64,000 nucleotides of DNA from contig JAKZAP010000021.1 of assembly GCA_023053575.1 (NCBI GenBank), positions 15,128,212 through 15,192,211 of the forward strand, in the 5' to 3' direction. Of this stretch, positions 57,401 through 60,369 are shown one piece after another. This DNA is from Branchinecta lynchi. Taxonomy: Eukaryota; Arthropoda; Branchiopoda; Anostraca; Branchinectidae. The translations under genes and the position numbers were made by a program. How positions within the stretch are numbered: position 1 is the stretch's first letter; each line of letters starts with the position of its first letter. Under the pieces are notes generated by a model. It made no database searches. It worked only from the letters and a program-made list of their open reading frames with translations, and was not told the DNA's origin.

Positions 57401-59531
57401 TTGATAGCTCTCGCAGTCGCAGGTTCCTCAGTTACTGATAGGCTGCTGCCAGAAGTTTTTGCTCACATTATCAAGATACGGGTCAAGACTGAGCTTGCCA
57501 GAGATAACTTATAAAAAATAAATCAAAATGAATATGTCAACTAGAATGTGCTAGAATACACTAGCTGACTTGTAATTCACATGAGAGTTTGAAATCATCA
57601 TAATTTTTGTTGCACATGATTCCCAGTCATCTTGGGCTGAAGGAACATTGATTGCCATATATGGAGATACTATGCCGCTGCCTTTATTTCATCTGTCACT
57701 TCTTTAAAATAATACTAAAACAAAAATAATCTCTTATGTGTACCCAAAGAAATCTAACGCTCCACTTTGTAAAAACTTCCACAAGGCGAACAAAATACTA
57801 ATTTGAATTAAAAGTATCTAATGTTTAACTATGTTGAAAGGTACTAGTACGTCCTTGCAGTTATGCTGTGGGGTGAACCAAAAAATCCGGCCGAAATAGT
57901 AAGTAAGTAAGTAATTTATTTGTGACCCGCCGTGTCCTTGGGGAATGTTTTCGTAATCGATTCGAACGCACATAAGGAAACAAAAACACAGAAGGTAATG
58001 TTTTTGTAAACGTTTTCAAAGCACAGAAGGAAGATAGATCAGTTGGAACGTGTCATTCTTTCAGTAGAATTTCCTCTTTTCCTCCTTTTGTAATTGTCAG
58101 TTTGATCCCCGTCAGTTCTCATTGTCGGAGGCGAGTGCGTATTTCCAGTGTTGAAAGTATTGGTAAGACTTTCAGTATCAAACCCTGTTGCCCGAATCTT
58201 CAGGACTCTCGGGAACTGTTTCCATCACTCTTAAACCTCCGAAAATCCATTTACTCGTTCCCTCTTTCAGGCATTGTAGAAACTAGGCCATGAATACCGA
58301 AAATTTTACAACCTTTTCCCAGAAACAAGCTTGCGCTTAGAAAGCAGCTTAACCTAGAATTTTCTAGTTTTTGATCGTCGCCTTTTCCACGTTGCTCCAA
58401 GTTTGTCAAGTAGTAATTTTTCTCTATTTCTTTTTCCCATGACGTCCGCAAAGTATTATTTCCCTTTTCATTGCCCGACCTTAGACAGGTCATTTTTTGT
58501 ACCTCATTCACGATTTTTAGGCTTATTTAAAAATTAGACCCCAGCCATTGTCCACGGAACTAGCTTACCCCACAATCAAGCTTCCCGTTAGAAAGCAGCC
58601 TACCGGGAATATTCCGTTCCTTCGAGTTCTTCCGTCGAATTCACCGAGTTCCACCAAGTCCTCAAACCGTTAAGGTTTTTCGCATGCAGTAGAGATAGCC
58701 TACTCTAGATGTTAGCTAACCACCTTGGAAGGTTCCAGTCCTGAACCACTTGTTGGTATAAAAGATAGCTAAGCTGTTCAGAGTAGGACCGAAAGGGTTC
58801 AAGAGAACACCATAATGGGTCTTTGAGTCTACTACACAGTCTCAAGCCAAGTATCGTACCTCTACAGTAGTACAACCCTTTCGCTGCCTCAATGCCAGTT
58901 GTTTTCATTAAACCCGTCTCTCTCTCTCGCTCTCTCACTCAGGAAAAGCTTGTAAAAATCATGCCCTAATTGTACAGTAGAGATATGCTTATGTGAACAG
59001 TTACTTTAATGTGAACAGTGCAGTATTTTGCTAAATTGTAGAATGAAGATGCACAATACCTATACAGGTGTTTTCGGATGCCCTTAATTACCTAGTTTGG
59101 CTAACTGGTAGTTAGCTGTAAACACAGCAAGTGCATACAAATGGCAAAGTCCATTGTCAACAAACGTTTCACATAAGCGTACCTCTACTATACCTGATAG
59201 AGATCTAGCCTACCCCAGAATCAAGCTTCAGTTAAGCAGCCTACCCTGGAATCTTCTCGATCCTTTGGTACTCGTCGACTTCTTCGACTTTGCTCCCAGT
59301 TTCTTCAAGTCGTCGTCCATGTCTTTACTTTCTTCTTACTTTCAGTCGGTTGCGGCTGCCGTCAGTTTCGCATACACACCCAACACCTCAGTACATATTC
59401 AACTTCTTATCATTGCCATACTTGGATTCTCTGGTACTTTCACATTCTGGCTGGTTTGCTGGTGGTTTAGAAAAGCGAAAGTGGCCAAGTCCATCAGATT
59501 CCAACAAGTTGCACAAGATGACACTGAGTGA
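12358..59531 (+). CDS. MFSD11: UNC93-like major facilitator MFSD11, eight coding exons (spliced)
   Basis: Joined exons 12358-12450, 17136-17323, 27808-27984, 32298-32557, 37844-37969, 49635-49803, 51867-52002 and 59346-59531 give 1335 bp, 444 residues plus TGA, close to the roughly 450 residues usual for MFSD11. All seven introns are GT-AG with phases 0,2,2,1,1,2,0 and no internal stop. The protein is very hydrophobic, with about 12 predicted helices and a polar central loop near residues 198-222. Family-like blocks are TAFQTMGN (23-30), AAVIWTGHGN (119-128), RNSGIFWALMQSS (141-153), GLSGIFIGVGEIVGG (about 269-283), GFGDSCYNTQL (350-360) and YSEDSAPAF (368-376). NVT at 46-48 is a possible glycosylation site in the first loop. 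MFSD11 is a poorly characterised membrane protein related to UNC93; its substrate is unknown. UNC93A is the main alternative, but the WTGHGN and NSGIFWAL blocks favour MFSD11. The exact start is less certain than the rest. Confidence 0.88.
12477..13143 (+). mobile_element. Family A copy A3, just inside intron 1
   Basis: It starts TGGGATCCCAAAACGTAAG, has GTCCGTCCGTCTGTCTGT and TTTTGATGAAACTTGGTGTG, and a few CCGGAATCCGG units. It has a subterminal TTCTGGGATCCTATCGACACC and ends TTTGGTCTTGT. Its first base is 26 bases after the exon 1 splice donor. Confidence 0.8.
13144..14050. other. Intron 1 sequence, no gene seen
   Basis: Anonymous intronic DNA. A 67-codon open frame at 13553-13756 has no recognisable feature. 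Confidence 0.45.
14051..14310 (+). pseudogene. Non-LTR retrotransposon 3' end (reverse transcriptase C-terminus)
   Basis: Translating 14051-14191 gives 46 residues and a TAG. They include AWNGVSEETVSQPNLLSFKQ, the characteristic W-N-x-L/V ... SFKxxL tail of many non-LTR reverse transcriptase proteins. An upstream TAA shows 5' truncation. The 3' UTR ends in AATAAATAAATAAAT near 14295-14310, typical of a LINE tail. Confidence 0.65.
14311..14897. other. Intron 1 sequence, no gene seen
   Basis: A short minus-strand frame at 14362-14565 looks accidental. The GAACAAAAACAAAACAAGAC segment near 14525 could be another retroelement tail, but there is no protein support. Confidence 0.35.
14898..15010. 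repeat. Family G fragment
   Basis: AGAGGTACCACTAATC, GACGAAGTAACGCATT and AAGTGAATGAGTGATG match the right half of the other G copies. Confidence 0.5.
15446..15893 (+). mobile_element. Family G copy
   Basis: It begins TTAAAGTTCAACTGAAAGCC and contains CAGAATATCTGCGACCGTCC, ACGTGGCTTTTCAGTGG, AGAGGTACCACTAATCACGC, GTGAATAGCGG and ACGAAGTAACGCATTTTC. It ends near GGTAACTAGATTGTTC. Confidence 0.65.
16173..16351. mobile_element. Family H small palindromic MITE, copy H1
   Basis: The near-palindrome has ends TACACCGTAGAAAATTTCTC and TTTTTACACTGTA, and internal arms GTATTTGCTACTCGGATT and AATCCGAGTAGCAAATAC. TA lies at both edges. Confidence 0.7.
16478..16967 (+). mobile_element. Family B copy carrying an H insertion
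   Basis: TTAAAGGACCCGTCCTGTC at the left and GTGTGCTTTAA at the right, with B interior motifs (TGCACTTGCCACGAA, GGCTTGAAACAGCC). H2 at 16755-16919 is inserted near its right end, so H moved after this B copy. Confidence 0.65.
16755..16919. mobile_element. Family H MITE, copy H2
   Basis: CACTGTAAAAAAAAAATC and AACTTTTACAGTGTA form the ends; the arms are GCAGTATTTGCCACTGGG and CCCAGTAGCAAATAC. About 165 bp. Confidence 0.7.
17136..17323 (+). CDS. MFSD11: MFSD11 coding exon 2 (residues 32-94)
   Basis: The acceptor TTTCCTTTCTAG ends at 17135 and the donor is GTAAGC at 17324. The exon encodes the first extracellular loop, including NVT at 46-48, helix 2 around residues 57-76 (IYASFSICNWIGPSVV), and the start of helix 3. 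It ends after two bases of an alanine codon completed in exon 3. Confidence 0.85.
17324..18037. other. Intron 2 sequence; possible retroelement tail
   Basis: No gene seen. AATTAAATCATTCATTCATC at 17742-17761 resembles the microsatellite end of a plus-strand retroelement, without protein support. Confidence 0.35.
18338..19773 (+). mobile_element. Family A copy A4, nested in C4
   Basis: It starts TGGGATCCCAAAACGTAAG, has a long GTCCGTCCGTCC tract (18388-18437), and about eight tandem 130-140 bp units with CCGGAATCCGGCC. Three of these (about 18700-19110) are nearly identical. It ends TTTGGTCTTGT. C sequence continues on both sides (AAAATTATAG / TACTTTAAGG). Confidence 0.85.
20837..21870 (+). 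mobile_element. Family A copy A5, nested in C4
   Basis: TGGGATCCCAAAACGTAAG start, TCCGTCCGTCCGTCTG tract, ATGAAACTTGGTGTGAGG, five or six internal units, subterminal TTTTTGGGATCCCATCGAAA, TTTGGTCTTGT end. C sequence flanks it (CATCTGAGACAC / CTTGATACTTGTC). Confidence 0.85.
21965..22435 (-). repeat. Unclassified insertion in C4, possible LINE tail
   Basis: GAATGAATGAATGATTTTAT near 22069 begins sequence not shared with other C copies. The microsatellite followed by unrelated sequence suggests a minus-strand retroelement 3' end. No protein fragment seen. Confidence 0.35.
22806..23146 (+). repeat. 63-bp minisatellite K, four units, with unique tail
   Basis: Four units of 63 bp (TTATATTATACGATGACCGC...CTGTCGTCCCTGA) at 22808-23060, then CCACAGTCACATAATCATAG...GAGACACTGAAAGG. 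Since 63 is a multiple of three, frames stay open on both strands, giving repetitive 21-residue peptides that are not evidence of a gene. Copied at 24064. Confidence 0.8.
23147..23883. other. Intron 2 sequence, no gene seen
   Basis: Anonymous intronic DNA between the two K arrays. An 86-codon frame at 23100-23360 has no recognisable domain. Confidence 0.45.
23884..24060 (-). mobile_element. Family A 3' fragment A6a (duplicated)
   Basis: ACAAGACCAAAGGTTTCGAT to TATGGATTCAGCATGTTTGT, the 3' 175 bases of an A element on the minus strand, cut by minisatellite K2. The same segment recurs at 24336-24520 as part of a complete copy. Confidence 0.7.
24064..24330 (+). repeat. 63-bp minisatellite K, three units, second locus
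   Basis: Three units matching 22808-23060, followed by the same CCACAGTCACATAATCATAG tail and GAGACACTGAAAGGATTGTA. Both K loci share the tail, so array and tail were duplicated together. Confidence 0.8.
24336..26037 (-). mobile_element. Family A copy A6b, full length
   Basis: On the minus strand it starts TGGGATCCCAAAACGTAAG at 26037, has a GTCCGTCCGTCC tract near 25950-25986, about nine internal units, and ends CTTTGGTCTTGT at 24336. It is the longest A copy, with an internal duplication (24510-24880 resembles 24905-25260). A TATTATTATT run lies near 25675. Confidence 0.85.
26038..27422. other. Intron 2 sequence; perfect short hairpin and a Q end
   Basis: No gene seen. 26512-26538 is a perfect 11-bp stem (TTGGCTGCGGA, loop TTCAT). 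26953-27010 resembles one end of family Q (CAGTAGAGGTGCTTATTTGA). Open frames at 26187-26492 and 26627-26875 (minus) lack domains. Confidence 0.45.
27423..27788 (+). mobile_element. Family B copy abutting exon 3
   Basis: It begins TTAAGGGACCTGTCTTACCC and ends GAGGGGTCCTTTAA, 366 bp, with the usual interior (ATAATACTAACGCAACC, GGCTTAAAACAGCC). Its right edge is 19 bases before the exon 3 acceptor junction. Confidence 0.75.
27808..27984 (+). CDS. MFSD11: MFSD11 coding exon 3 (residues 94-153)
   Basis: The acceptor CTCCCGCAG ends at 27807 and the donor is GTAGAC at 27985. The exon encodes helices 3 and 4 and the most family-specific blocks, AAVIWTGHGN and RNSGIFWALMQS. A family B element ends only 19 bases upstream, so the acceptor region is squeezed between repeat and exon. 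The donor is weaker than the others (GTAGAC). Confidence 0.87.
27985..28956. other. Intron 3 start; G end fragment, otherwise unrecognised
   Basis: 28175-28215 matches a family G terminus (AAAGTTTAACTGAAAAGCCA). Minisatellite L1 follows at 28242. The remainder is anonymous. Confidence 0.45.
28242..28376 (-). repeat. Minisatellite L1, about 16-bp units
   Basis: Eight or nine imperfect units of AAACGTCCCCATGRCA. The complementary array L2 lies at 30740-30862 in opposite orientation. Confidence 0.75.
28957..30624. mobile_element. TTAA-2 MITE interrupted by A7
   Basis: The ends are TTAAAGGACACCTGAATG and CAGGTGTCCTTTAA, both with TTAA. Removing A7 leaves about 450 bp that matches the uninterrupted copy at 60370-60816 closely. 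TTAA with short inverted ends suggests a piggyBac-type non-autonomous element. Confidence 0.8.
29252..30471 (+). mobile_element. Family A copy A7, nested in the TTAA-2 MITE
   Basis: TGGGATCCCAAAACGTAAG start, GTCCGTCTGTCCGTCCGTCC tract, ATGAAACTTGG, six or seven internal units, subterminal TTTTTGGGATCCCATCGAAA, end TTTGGTCTTGT. The host reads TTTT on the left and TGTCTTGG on the right; the empty paralogue reads TTTTTGTCTTGG. Confidence 0.88.
30740..30862 (+). repeat. Minisatellite L2, inverted relative to L1
   Basis: About seven units of TGCCATGGGGACGTTT and variants, the complement of L1. The two arrays bracket the TTAA-2/A7 nest within intron 3. Confidence 0.75.
30885..31232. mobile_element. 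Family G partial copy
   Basis: GACGTTCAGAATATCTACAG, ACGCGGCTTTTCAGTGG, AATTCGTGAATAGTGGAGCA and AACGCATTTTCGTCGGG follow the order in the 15446 copy. It abuts the next G copy at 31233. Confidence 0.6.
31233..32256. mobile_element. Family G full copy with large central palindrome
   Basis: The inverted ends are CTTAAAGTTCAACTGAAA and TTTCAGTTAAACTTTAAAG. The left half carries standard G motifs in reverse order; the middle is a palindrome at 31590-32135. It ends about 45 bases before exon 4. Confidence 0.7.
31590..32135. repeat. Long inverted repeat, about 255-bp arms
   Basis: Left arm 31590-31845 (GGACTTTCAACTTTGAAATT, GAGTTTCCATGGAAGTAAG, CCTATTGGTCG) faces right arm 31878-32135 (CGACCAATAGG, CTTACTTACATGGAAACTC, AATTTCAAAGTCC) with a 32-base spacer. 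The arms are very similar but not identical. Confidence 0.85.
32298..32557 (+). CDS. MFSD11: MFSD11 coding exon 4 (residues 153-240)
   Basis: This is the largest exon. It encodes helix 5 (LIGNVFVYFTFAG), helix 6 (about residues 177-197), the polar central loop that joins the two six-helix halves, and the amphipathic FKNSVKMFLTKEM segment before helix 7. The acceptor TTTTTAG ends at 32297 and the donor GTATGT starts at 32558. The donor segment is repeated twice more just downstream (see 32550-32690); use of either later copy reads into TGA within three codons. Confidence 0.87.
32550..32690 (+). repeat. Tandem triplication of the exon 4 splice donor segment
   Basis: CTACACTGGTATGTGAAAAC occurs at 32550, 32605 and 32643, and the flanking TTTCAGCTTACCTGCTGCGT is present twice. 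The first copy is the true exon end (donor at 32558). The others place GTATGT donors at 32613 and 32651. Confidence 0.85.
32730..32985 (+). repeat. Family M copy M1, GCTACTAC-rich
   Basis: Rich in CTACTAC/GTAGTAG motifs. 32830-32980 (CAAGACTGGGTGCTACTATG, AAGGCACATTAAATGATACT) matches the complement of 53025-53170. Confidence 0.6.
32986..33385. other. Intron 4 sequence, no gene seen
   Basis: Unrecognised intronic DNA before the truncated left edge of C5. Confidence 0.4.
33386..35082 (+). mobile_element. Family C copy C5, 5' truncated
   Basis: Internal units (GATGAAACTTGG, CCGGACCGGATCC, long G runs) from about 33386, ending CAAGTGCCATATGAGCT, hairpin GAGCTCTTAGCTC and TCTTGT at 35082. The 5' TGG end and GTCCGTCC tract are missing. 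Confidence 0.75.
35286..35555. mobile_element. Family N MITE with 3-bp target duplication, copy N2
   Basis: Ends AGCCTCGTTTTCGTTGCA and TGCAACAAAAAACGAGGCT, flanked by ATG on both sides (35283-35285 and 35556-35558). 270 bp against 276 for N1, with shared CTGCACTGCAGTGCTTCC-type interior. The 138-codon open frame through it is accidental. Confidence 0.75.
35556..36102. other. Intron 4 sequence, no gene seen
   Basis: Unrecognised intronic DNA between the N2 and E1 elements. Confidence 0.4.
36103..36452. mobile_element. Family E MITE, copy E1
   Basis: Inverted ends CACTGTCAGAAGTTTCATAA and TTATCTGCTATGGAACTTCT with inner boxes GCGCGGTTTCAACAG and AACCGCGCATCC. About 350 bp, no coding capacity. 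The best second copy is E2 at 54384. Confidence 0.7.
36453..36911. other. Intron 4 sequence, no gene seen
   Basis: ATCAATCAATTAATCACATT near 36470 could mark a retroelement tail. Open frames on both strands here (36594-36977, 36656-36874) have no recognisable domain. Confidence 0.35.
36912..37366. mobile_element. Family F hairpin elements, copy F2 (compound)
   Basis: AAAACGGATACGTCAGCTGA, CCCTTCTTGGCAAGGGTCC and its complement GGACCTTTGCCAAGAAGG, then further partial copies (CCCCTTCTTGCCAAGGGT; CTTCTTGGCAAGGGCCCTCG). At least two F units are rearranged together. Confidence 0.55.
37367..37843. other. Intron 4 end; short GTAACTAT inverted motifs
   Basis: Between 37495 and 37605, AGTAACTATTAGTTACTATT and related motifs recur. 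Otherwise unrecognised, leading into the exon 5 acceptor. Confidence 0.4.
37844..37969 (+). CDS. MFSD11: MFSD11 coding exon 5 (residues 240-282)
   Basis: The acceptor TTTATTTCAG ends at 37843 and the donor GTGAGT starts at 37970. It encodes helix 7 (IALAFLLGVYSTCIG), a loop, and the start of helix 8 with GLSGIFIGVGEIVG, one of the strongest MFSD11-like blocks. It ends with one base of a glycine codon completed in exon 6. Confidence 0.87.
38216..38320 (+). repeat. GGAGTCGGATTC-type degenerate repeat
   Basis: Several variants of GAGTCGGATTC follow one another. Similar GACTCGGACTCG strings occur near 40060, 48250 and 48700-48780. Possibly remnants of one element family. Confidence 0.4.
38321..38840 (+). 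repeat. Perfect tandem duplication, 2 x 260 bp
   Basis: 38321-38580 and 38581-38840 appear identical (both start GAATTTTCAGTATCCTCTCC and end GTGCTGTAAATGC). Either a very recent duplication or an assembly artefact, located in intron 5. Confidence 0.9.
38979..39808. mobile_element. Family J inverted-repeat element with nested arms
   Basis: Ends AGAACGTGTCCGAAAGCT and AGCTTTCGGACACGTTCT, each followed inward by GCATTTCGCTTTC/TTCAGCATTTT-type sequence. A second inverted pair (38866-38970 and 39303-39465, GTCCGAAAGCTGTTACC / GGTAACAGCTTTCGGAC) overlaps it, indicating nested or recombined copies. GCAGCATT motifs are frequent. Confidence 0.6.
39809..40261. other. Intron 5 sequence, no gene seen
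   Basis: Unrecognised intronic DNA; GTCGGATTCGATTC near 40060 resembles the degenerate repeat at 38216. Confidence 0.4.
40262..40341. repeat. Family E fragment E3
   Basis: AAGTTTCATAAGAGATAACA, GATGCGCAGTTTC and TGTTATCTGTTG match one end of family E. The rest is absent and D2 follows directly. Confidence 0.5.
40342..40567. mobile_element. Family D MITE, copy D2 (internally deleted)
   Basis: AGTTGCATCTTTGCAAATAC to ATCTACAAAAACGCAACT with several TACCACGGTA boxes. Shorter than D1 (226 against 367 bp). Confidence 0.6.
40906..41273 (-). mobile_element. Family B copy
   Basis: TTAAAGGACCCATCGCACTA at the left, then AAATAACCCACGGTTC, GCGTGGTTTTGTTAGAGG and GCATTAGTATTATAGGTAAG. The right terminal GGTCCTTTAA is missing. 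Confidence 0.7.
41274..42555 (-). repeat. Intron 5 sequence with possible LINE tail; C homopolymer
   Basis: AATCAATCAATCAACCAATA at about 41529 followed by several hundred bases resembles a minus-strand non-LTR 3' end, but no protein fragment is visible. A run of about 20 C lies at 42336-42355. Confidence 0.35.
42556..42695. repeat. Family F half copy F3
   Basis: GAGGACCCTTGCCAAAAAGG, AAATATAGCTCTAATAAAAT and GTAGACGACATATCCG: one arm of a family F hairpin. Confidence 0.55.
42696..43437. other. Intron 5 sequence, no gene seen
   Basis: Open frames on both strands (42702-42960) have no recognisable domain. Otherwise unrecognised. Confidence 0.4.
43438..43552. repeat. Family E fragment E4
   Basis: GGTGCATAACGTTACG, TGTCTGTTGGAAATGCGCAT and GTTATCTGTTTTGAAACTGC match the right half of E elements. 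Confidence 0.45.
43577..43720. repeat. Family F copy F4, degraded
   Basis: AATCGGATACGTCAGTTACA and GACCCTTACCAAGAATGG, CTCTAATAAAATTCAGCTGA; the loop side is partly lost. Confidence 0.5.
43820..44065. mobile_element. Family F hairpin element, copy F5 (best example)
   Basis: GTCAGCTACATTTTATTAGA at 43880 faces TCTAATAAAATGTAGCTGAC at 44012. The arms of about 66 bp include CCCTTCTTGGCAAGTGTCCT and GAGGACCCTTGCCAAGAAGG around an 18-base loop. The outer border is TTCAGCCCAAGCTGACTG. Confidence 0.75.
44568..46522 (+). mobile_element. Family C copy C6, full length
   Basis: Preceded by eight Ts, it starts ATGGCACTTGCCCTTCGGCC, then AAGTGCCATATAGCGATCGC, TCTGTCCGTCCGTCGGTC and many internal units of about 330-350 bp. 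It ends CAAGTGCCATATGAGCT, the GAGCTGGTAGCTC hairpin and TCTTGT, then TTG. The longest complete C copy. Confidence 0.88.
46523..47202. other. Intron 5 sequence, no gene seen
   Basis: Three short overlapping frames at 46749-47179 carry no domain; T homopolymers at 47013 and 47104. Confidence 0.4.
47203..48157 (-). mobile_element. Family B copy split by a 570-bp insertion
   Basis: B sequence runs 47203-47484 (TTAGAAGGACCACTCGC ... GCGTGGTTTTGTTAGAGG) and resumes at 48051-48157 (GTACGAAATCGGGGTCT ... GACAGGTCCTTTAA). The interruption falls where other copies read GAGGGGTTAGAATG. Confidence 0.7.
47485..48050. mobile_element. Unclassified insertion, about 570 bp, possible solo LTR
   Basis: GGTAT occurs at both borders, consistent with a 5-bp target duplication. 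It contains AATAAACAAAAGG near 47798, a TATAAAAGATATA near 47963, and a TGTAGTAGGCC / GGCCTACTACACA inverted pair. Standard TG...CA ends are not clear. Seen once. Confidence 0.4.
48158..48921. other. Intron 5 sequence, no gene seen
   Basis: Unrecognised intronic DNA with GACTCGGACTCG-type motifs near 48250 and 48700-48780. Confidence 0.4.
48922..49545 (+). pseudogene. Non-LTR retrotransposon 3' end (zinc-knuckle C-terminus)
   Basis: The 116-codon frame 48922-49272 contains WCPICC-x7-LHFMRECC: cysteines 48 and 51, histidine 60 and cysteine 65 form the CCHC zf-RVT knuckle found after the reverse transcriptase domain of many LINEs. The catalytic part is missing (5' truncated). An H element (49311-49470) interrupts the 3' UTR, and the tail is AATAAAGAAAAAAAAATATT near 49505. 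Confidence 0.7.
49311..49470. mobile_element. Family H MITE, copy H3
   Basis: TACACTGTAAAAAGTTTCTC at the left, TTTTTTTTACAGTATA at the right; arms CAGTATTTGCTACTGGGA and ATGTAGCAAATACTGC. TA at both borders. Confidence 0.7.
49635..49803 (+). CDS. MFSD11: MFSD11 coding exon 6 (residues 282-338)
   Basis: The acceptor TTCATTTCAG ends at 49634 and the donor GTAAGT starts at 49804. It encodes the end of helix 8 (GGLLFTILGKK), a basic cytoplasmic loop, helix 9 (VLVGLVTHIIGFGLVFL) and the loop with NIPGDANLGP. The preceding intron, about 11.7 kb, is the longest of the gene. Confidence 0.87.
49804..50184. other. Intron 6 start, AT-rich, no gene seen
   Basis: TATATAAAATTTT motifs recur at 49890-49965. 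Otherwise unrecognised. Confidence 0.4.
50185..50550 (+). mobile_element. Family S copy with body and tRNA-like 3' part
   Basis: The most complete S copy. The body runs from about 50200 (GTCTACGTGGCTCC, ACTGTTTATGGAATTGGTCA, GAACTGGTTAGATGAATTTG) into CTATTGTAGTGGTTTGCGAA and the tRNA-like unit, ending AGCATTTTTGTCTATCAG. Body precedes tRNA, the reverse of the usual tRNA-headed SINE order. Confidence 0.7.
50461..50532 (+). tRNA. tRNA-Thr(TGT)-like pseudogene in repeat S
   Basis: It matches the unit at 9200-9272, with anticodon loop CTTGTAA (TGT), T-arm CTGGGTTCAAATCCCGG and an intact B box. The D-stem is broken (GCTC against GAAT) and the D-loop is one base shorter, so it is unlikely to work as a tRNA. 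Confidence 0.6.
50551..51866. other. Intron 6, AT-rich, no gene seen
   Basis: AT-rich DNA with a long A run near 51050-51066 and a G homopolymer at 51481-51497. GTATGACAC/GTGTCATAC-type motifs near 50940-51330 recur loosely. Confidence 0.4.
51867..52002 (+). CDS. MFSD11: MFSD11 coding exon 7 (residues 338-383)
   Basis: The acceptor TTTTTTCTTGTAG ends at 51866 and the donor GTGAGT starts at 52003. It encodes helix 10 with SFLIGFGDSCYNTQL and the YSEDSAPAF loop, both diagnostic of the UNC93/MFSD11 group. An ATT microsatellite begins about ten bases after the donor. Confidence 0.87.
52003..52289 (-). repeat. ATT microsatellite and possible retroelement tail
   Basis: ATTATTATTATT at 52010-52033, then ATTTATTTATAACCCATCAA, right after the exon 7 donor. 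This looks like a minus-strand retroelement 3' end, without protein evidence. Confidence 0.4.
52290..52700. mobile_element. Family D MITE, copy D3
   Basis: AGCTGCGTGTTTGCAGATAC to GTATCTGCAAAAACGCAGCT, with both terminal TACCATGGTA palindromes and TACCGCGGTAACTGG-type boxes. It matches D1 along its length. Confidence 0.7.
52829..53285 (-). mobile_element. Family S copy with degraded tRNA-like unit and M2 insert
   Basis: On the minus strand: S body (ATGGGGATGTGAACTGATTA near 53265-53245), an M-family insert, then GGCCGGCTTCTGCCTGACTA, and the tRNA-like unit 52834-52910 (CCCTCTGTAGCTCATTCTTA ... GGGTTCAAATCCCTGC). The anticodon arm has diverged. Body precedes tRNA, as in the other copies. Confidence 0.6.
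53020..53172 (-). repeat. Family M copy M2
   Basis: The complement carries CAAGACTGGATGTTACTATG and GTGGCACATTATATGATAGT, matching 32830-32980. Inserted in the S copy. Confidence 0.6.
53286..53884. other. Intron 7 sequence, no gene seen
   Basis: Unrecognised intronic DNA. Confidence 0.4.
53885..53980. repeat. Family F deletion derivative F6
   Basis: TTCAGCCCAAGCTGAGAGCG joined to AAAAATGTAGCTGACGTATC and a CGTCAAATATA end: both outer parts of an F element with the central hairpin lost. Confidence 0.55.
53981..54383. other. Intron 7 sequence, no gene seen
   Basis: A-rich DNA with two similar passages (AAGTCGACGGATAAAAAAAG and AAGTCGACAGATAAACCGAA), suggesting a diverged duplication. Confidence 0.4.
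54384..54735. mobile_element. Family E MITE, copy E2
   Basis: TACTGTCAGAAGTTTCATAA and TTATGAAACTTCTGACACTG ends; inner GCGCGGTTTCAACAG and GAAACCGCGCATCC boxes; about 350 bp like E1. Confidence 0.75.
54736..55609. other. Intron 7 sequence, no gene seen
   Basis: Unrecognised intronic DNA; a minus-strand frame at 55341-55556 has no domain. Confidence 0.4.
55610..57050 (+). repeat. T/G-rich degenerate tandem repeat, about 200-bp units
   Basis: Units carrying GACGGTTTTAACCAGGCTTG, then TGGTTTCA, TTTTTCTGGTGGGTC and TGGGGCTTT recur near 55665, 55990, 56300, 56495, 56675 and 56820. Strong T/G strand bias gives several overlapping hydrophobic frames on the + strand that are not genes. An E fragment (about 55725-55945) is inserted between the first units. 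Confidence 0.6.
57051..58288. other. Intron 7 sequence, no gene seen
   Basis: AAGTAAGTAAGTAATTTATT at 57900 resembles a retroelement tail. TCATCTTGGGCTGAAGGAAC at 57628 is one outer end of family F. Otherwise unrecognised. Confidence 0.4.
58289..59320 (+). repeat. Family P repeats, three dispersed units of about 120 bp
   Basis: Units at 58289-58410, 58546-58670 and 59197-59320 share an ACAATCAAGCTT-like start, AGAAAGCAGCCTACC, a TTCTCGATCC-type stretch and a TTCTTCAAGTC end. The last unit runs into the exon 8 pyrimidine tract. Confidence 0.55.
58973..59193. mobile_element. Family Q MITE, copy Q2
   Basis: TACAGTAGAGATATGCTTAT at the left and ATAAGCGTACCTCTACTATA at the right; the interior TTAGCTAACTACC/GGTAGTTAGC strings match Q1. 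Confidence 0.65.
59346..59531 (+). CDS. MFSD11: MFSD11 terminal coding exon 8 (residues 384-444, stop)
   Basis: The acceptor CTTACTTTCAG ends at 59345. The exon encodes helices 11 and 12 (SVAAAVSFAY; LLIIAILGFSGTFTFWLVCWW) and a short cytoplasmic tail rich in K, R and Q ending QDDTE, with TGA at 59529-59531. The pyrimidine-rich acceptor region abuts a family P repeat copy. Confidence 0.86.
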   Translation, partial: SVAAAVSFAYTPNTSVHIQLLIIAILGFSGTFTFWLVCWWFRKAKVAKSIRFQQVAQDDTE

Positions 59532-59651
59532 ATTGAGACTGTCGAACAAAGTCAGGACTGTAGAAGTGATATGTTGAAGTAGCTGCTCGCACTCAAACAG
59601 GACTGCAAAACCTCCAGGCAACCTCCAGTACACCGGGTTTCATTCCATTAC

Positions 59652-59960
59652 TTAAAGCATACCTCGCACTATTTACTGTTTATGTTCCAATATTTAAGAC
59701 TGTCTGAATACTGTAAAACTAAGCTCTACTTTTAAAATTACCCAAGGCTGTTTTAGCCTTTTTCCAGACCCATTGCCTTCTAGCAAAAACTTGGCAAAAT
59801 TCAGAAAACCTAGTGAACCGTGGCAAGTGCAAAGCTTAGTGAGGTGTCGTTAGTGGGTTCAGAATGTAACATGAAATTTGCGTATCCGGGTTAAGAATTA
59901 ATTAATGCAGTTAGGGAAGTAGGTTGCATTGGCATTATAGGTACGCGGTGGCTCCTTTAA
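59652..59960 (-). mobile_element. Family B copy in the probable MFSD11 3' UTR
   Basis: TTAAAGCATACCTCGCACTA left, GGCTCCTTTAA right, with TTGCATTGGCATTATAGGTA inside. It starts 121 bases after the stop codon, so it is likely transcribed. Confidence 0.65.
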
Positions 59961-60129
59961 AACTGTTTTCTGAAGAAAAGTGCATATTTGGGCCACCTTT
60001 GGTTCGTACCCACAAGACGCCAAATATGATTAGAAGAATTACTCAGGTGGCGTAAGAGTCATAACCAAATAATATTGAAAACTCAGCAGTTCTTAAAGTT
60101 CAGCCAAAATGATCGGTTAAAAGAACGGT

Positions 60130-60135
60130 AATAAA
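60130..60135 (+). promoter_or_regulatory. Candidate polyadenylation signal AATAAA
   Basis: This is the first AATAAA I find after the MFSD11 stop codon, followed by another AATAAA-like run and a GT-containing stretch. It would give a 3' UTR of about 600 bases that includes a family B element. An A-rich chance match is possible. Confidence 0.4.
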
Positions 60136-60369
60136 ATAAAAGTGTAAGTTAGTAGCCTTATAGTAAATATCAGTACTAAATAACAATGACTGTAAGTTAT
60201 TGTTATTTAAGTTATATAACTTACTCCGCCAGTTCGGAATAGCGTTGAACCTAGCTTCAGACTGATTGGCCTCTGTTTGTCCACCCTCGCTCTATTATCA
60301 GCATCCACCACACATAGATAGTGCACACTCTGCGTAAGATACCGAACAGAAAAGACAAGATTTCAGTTA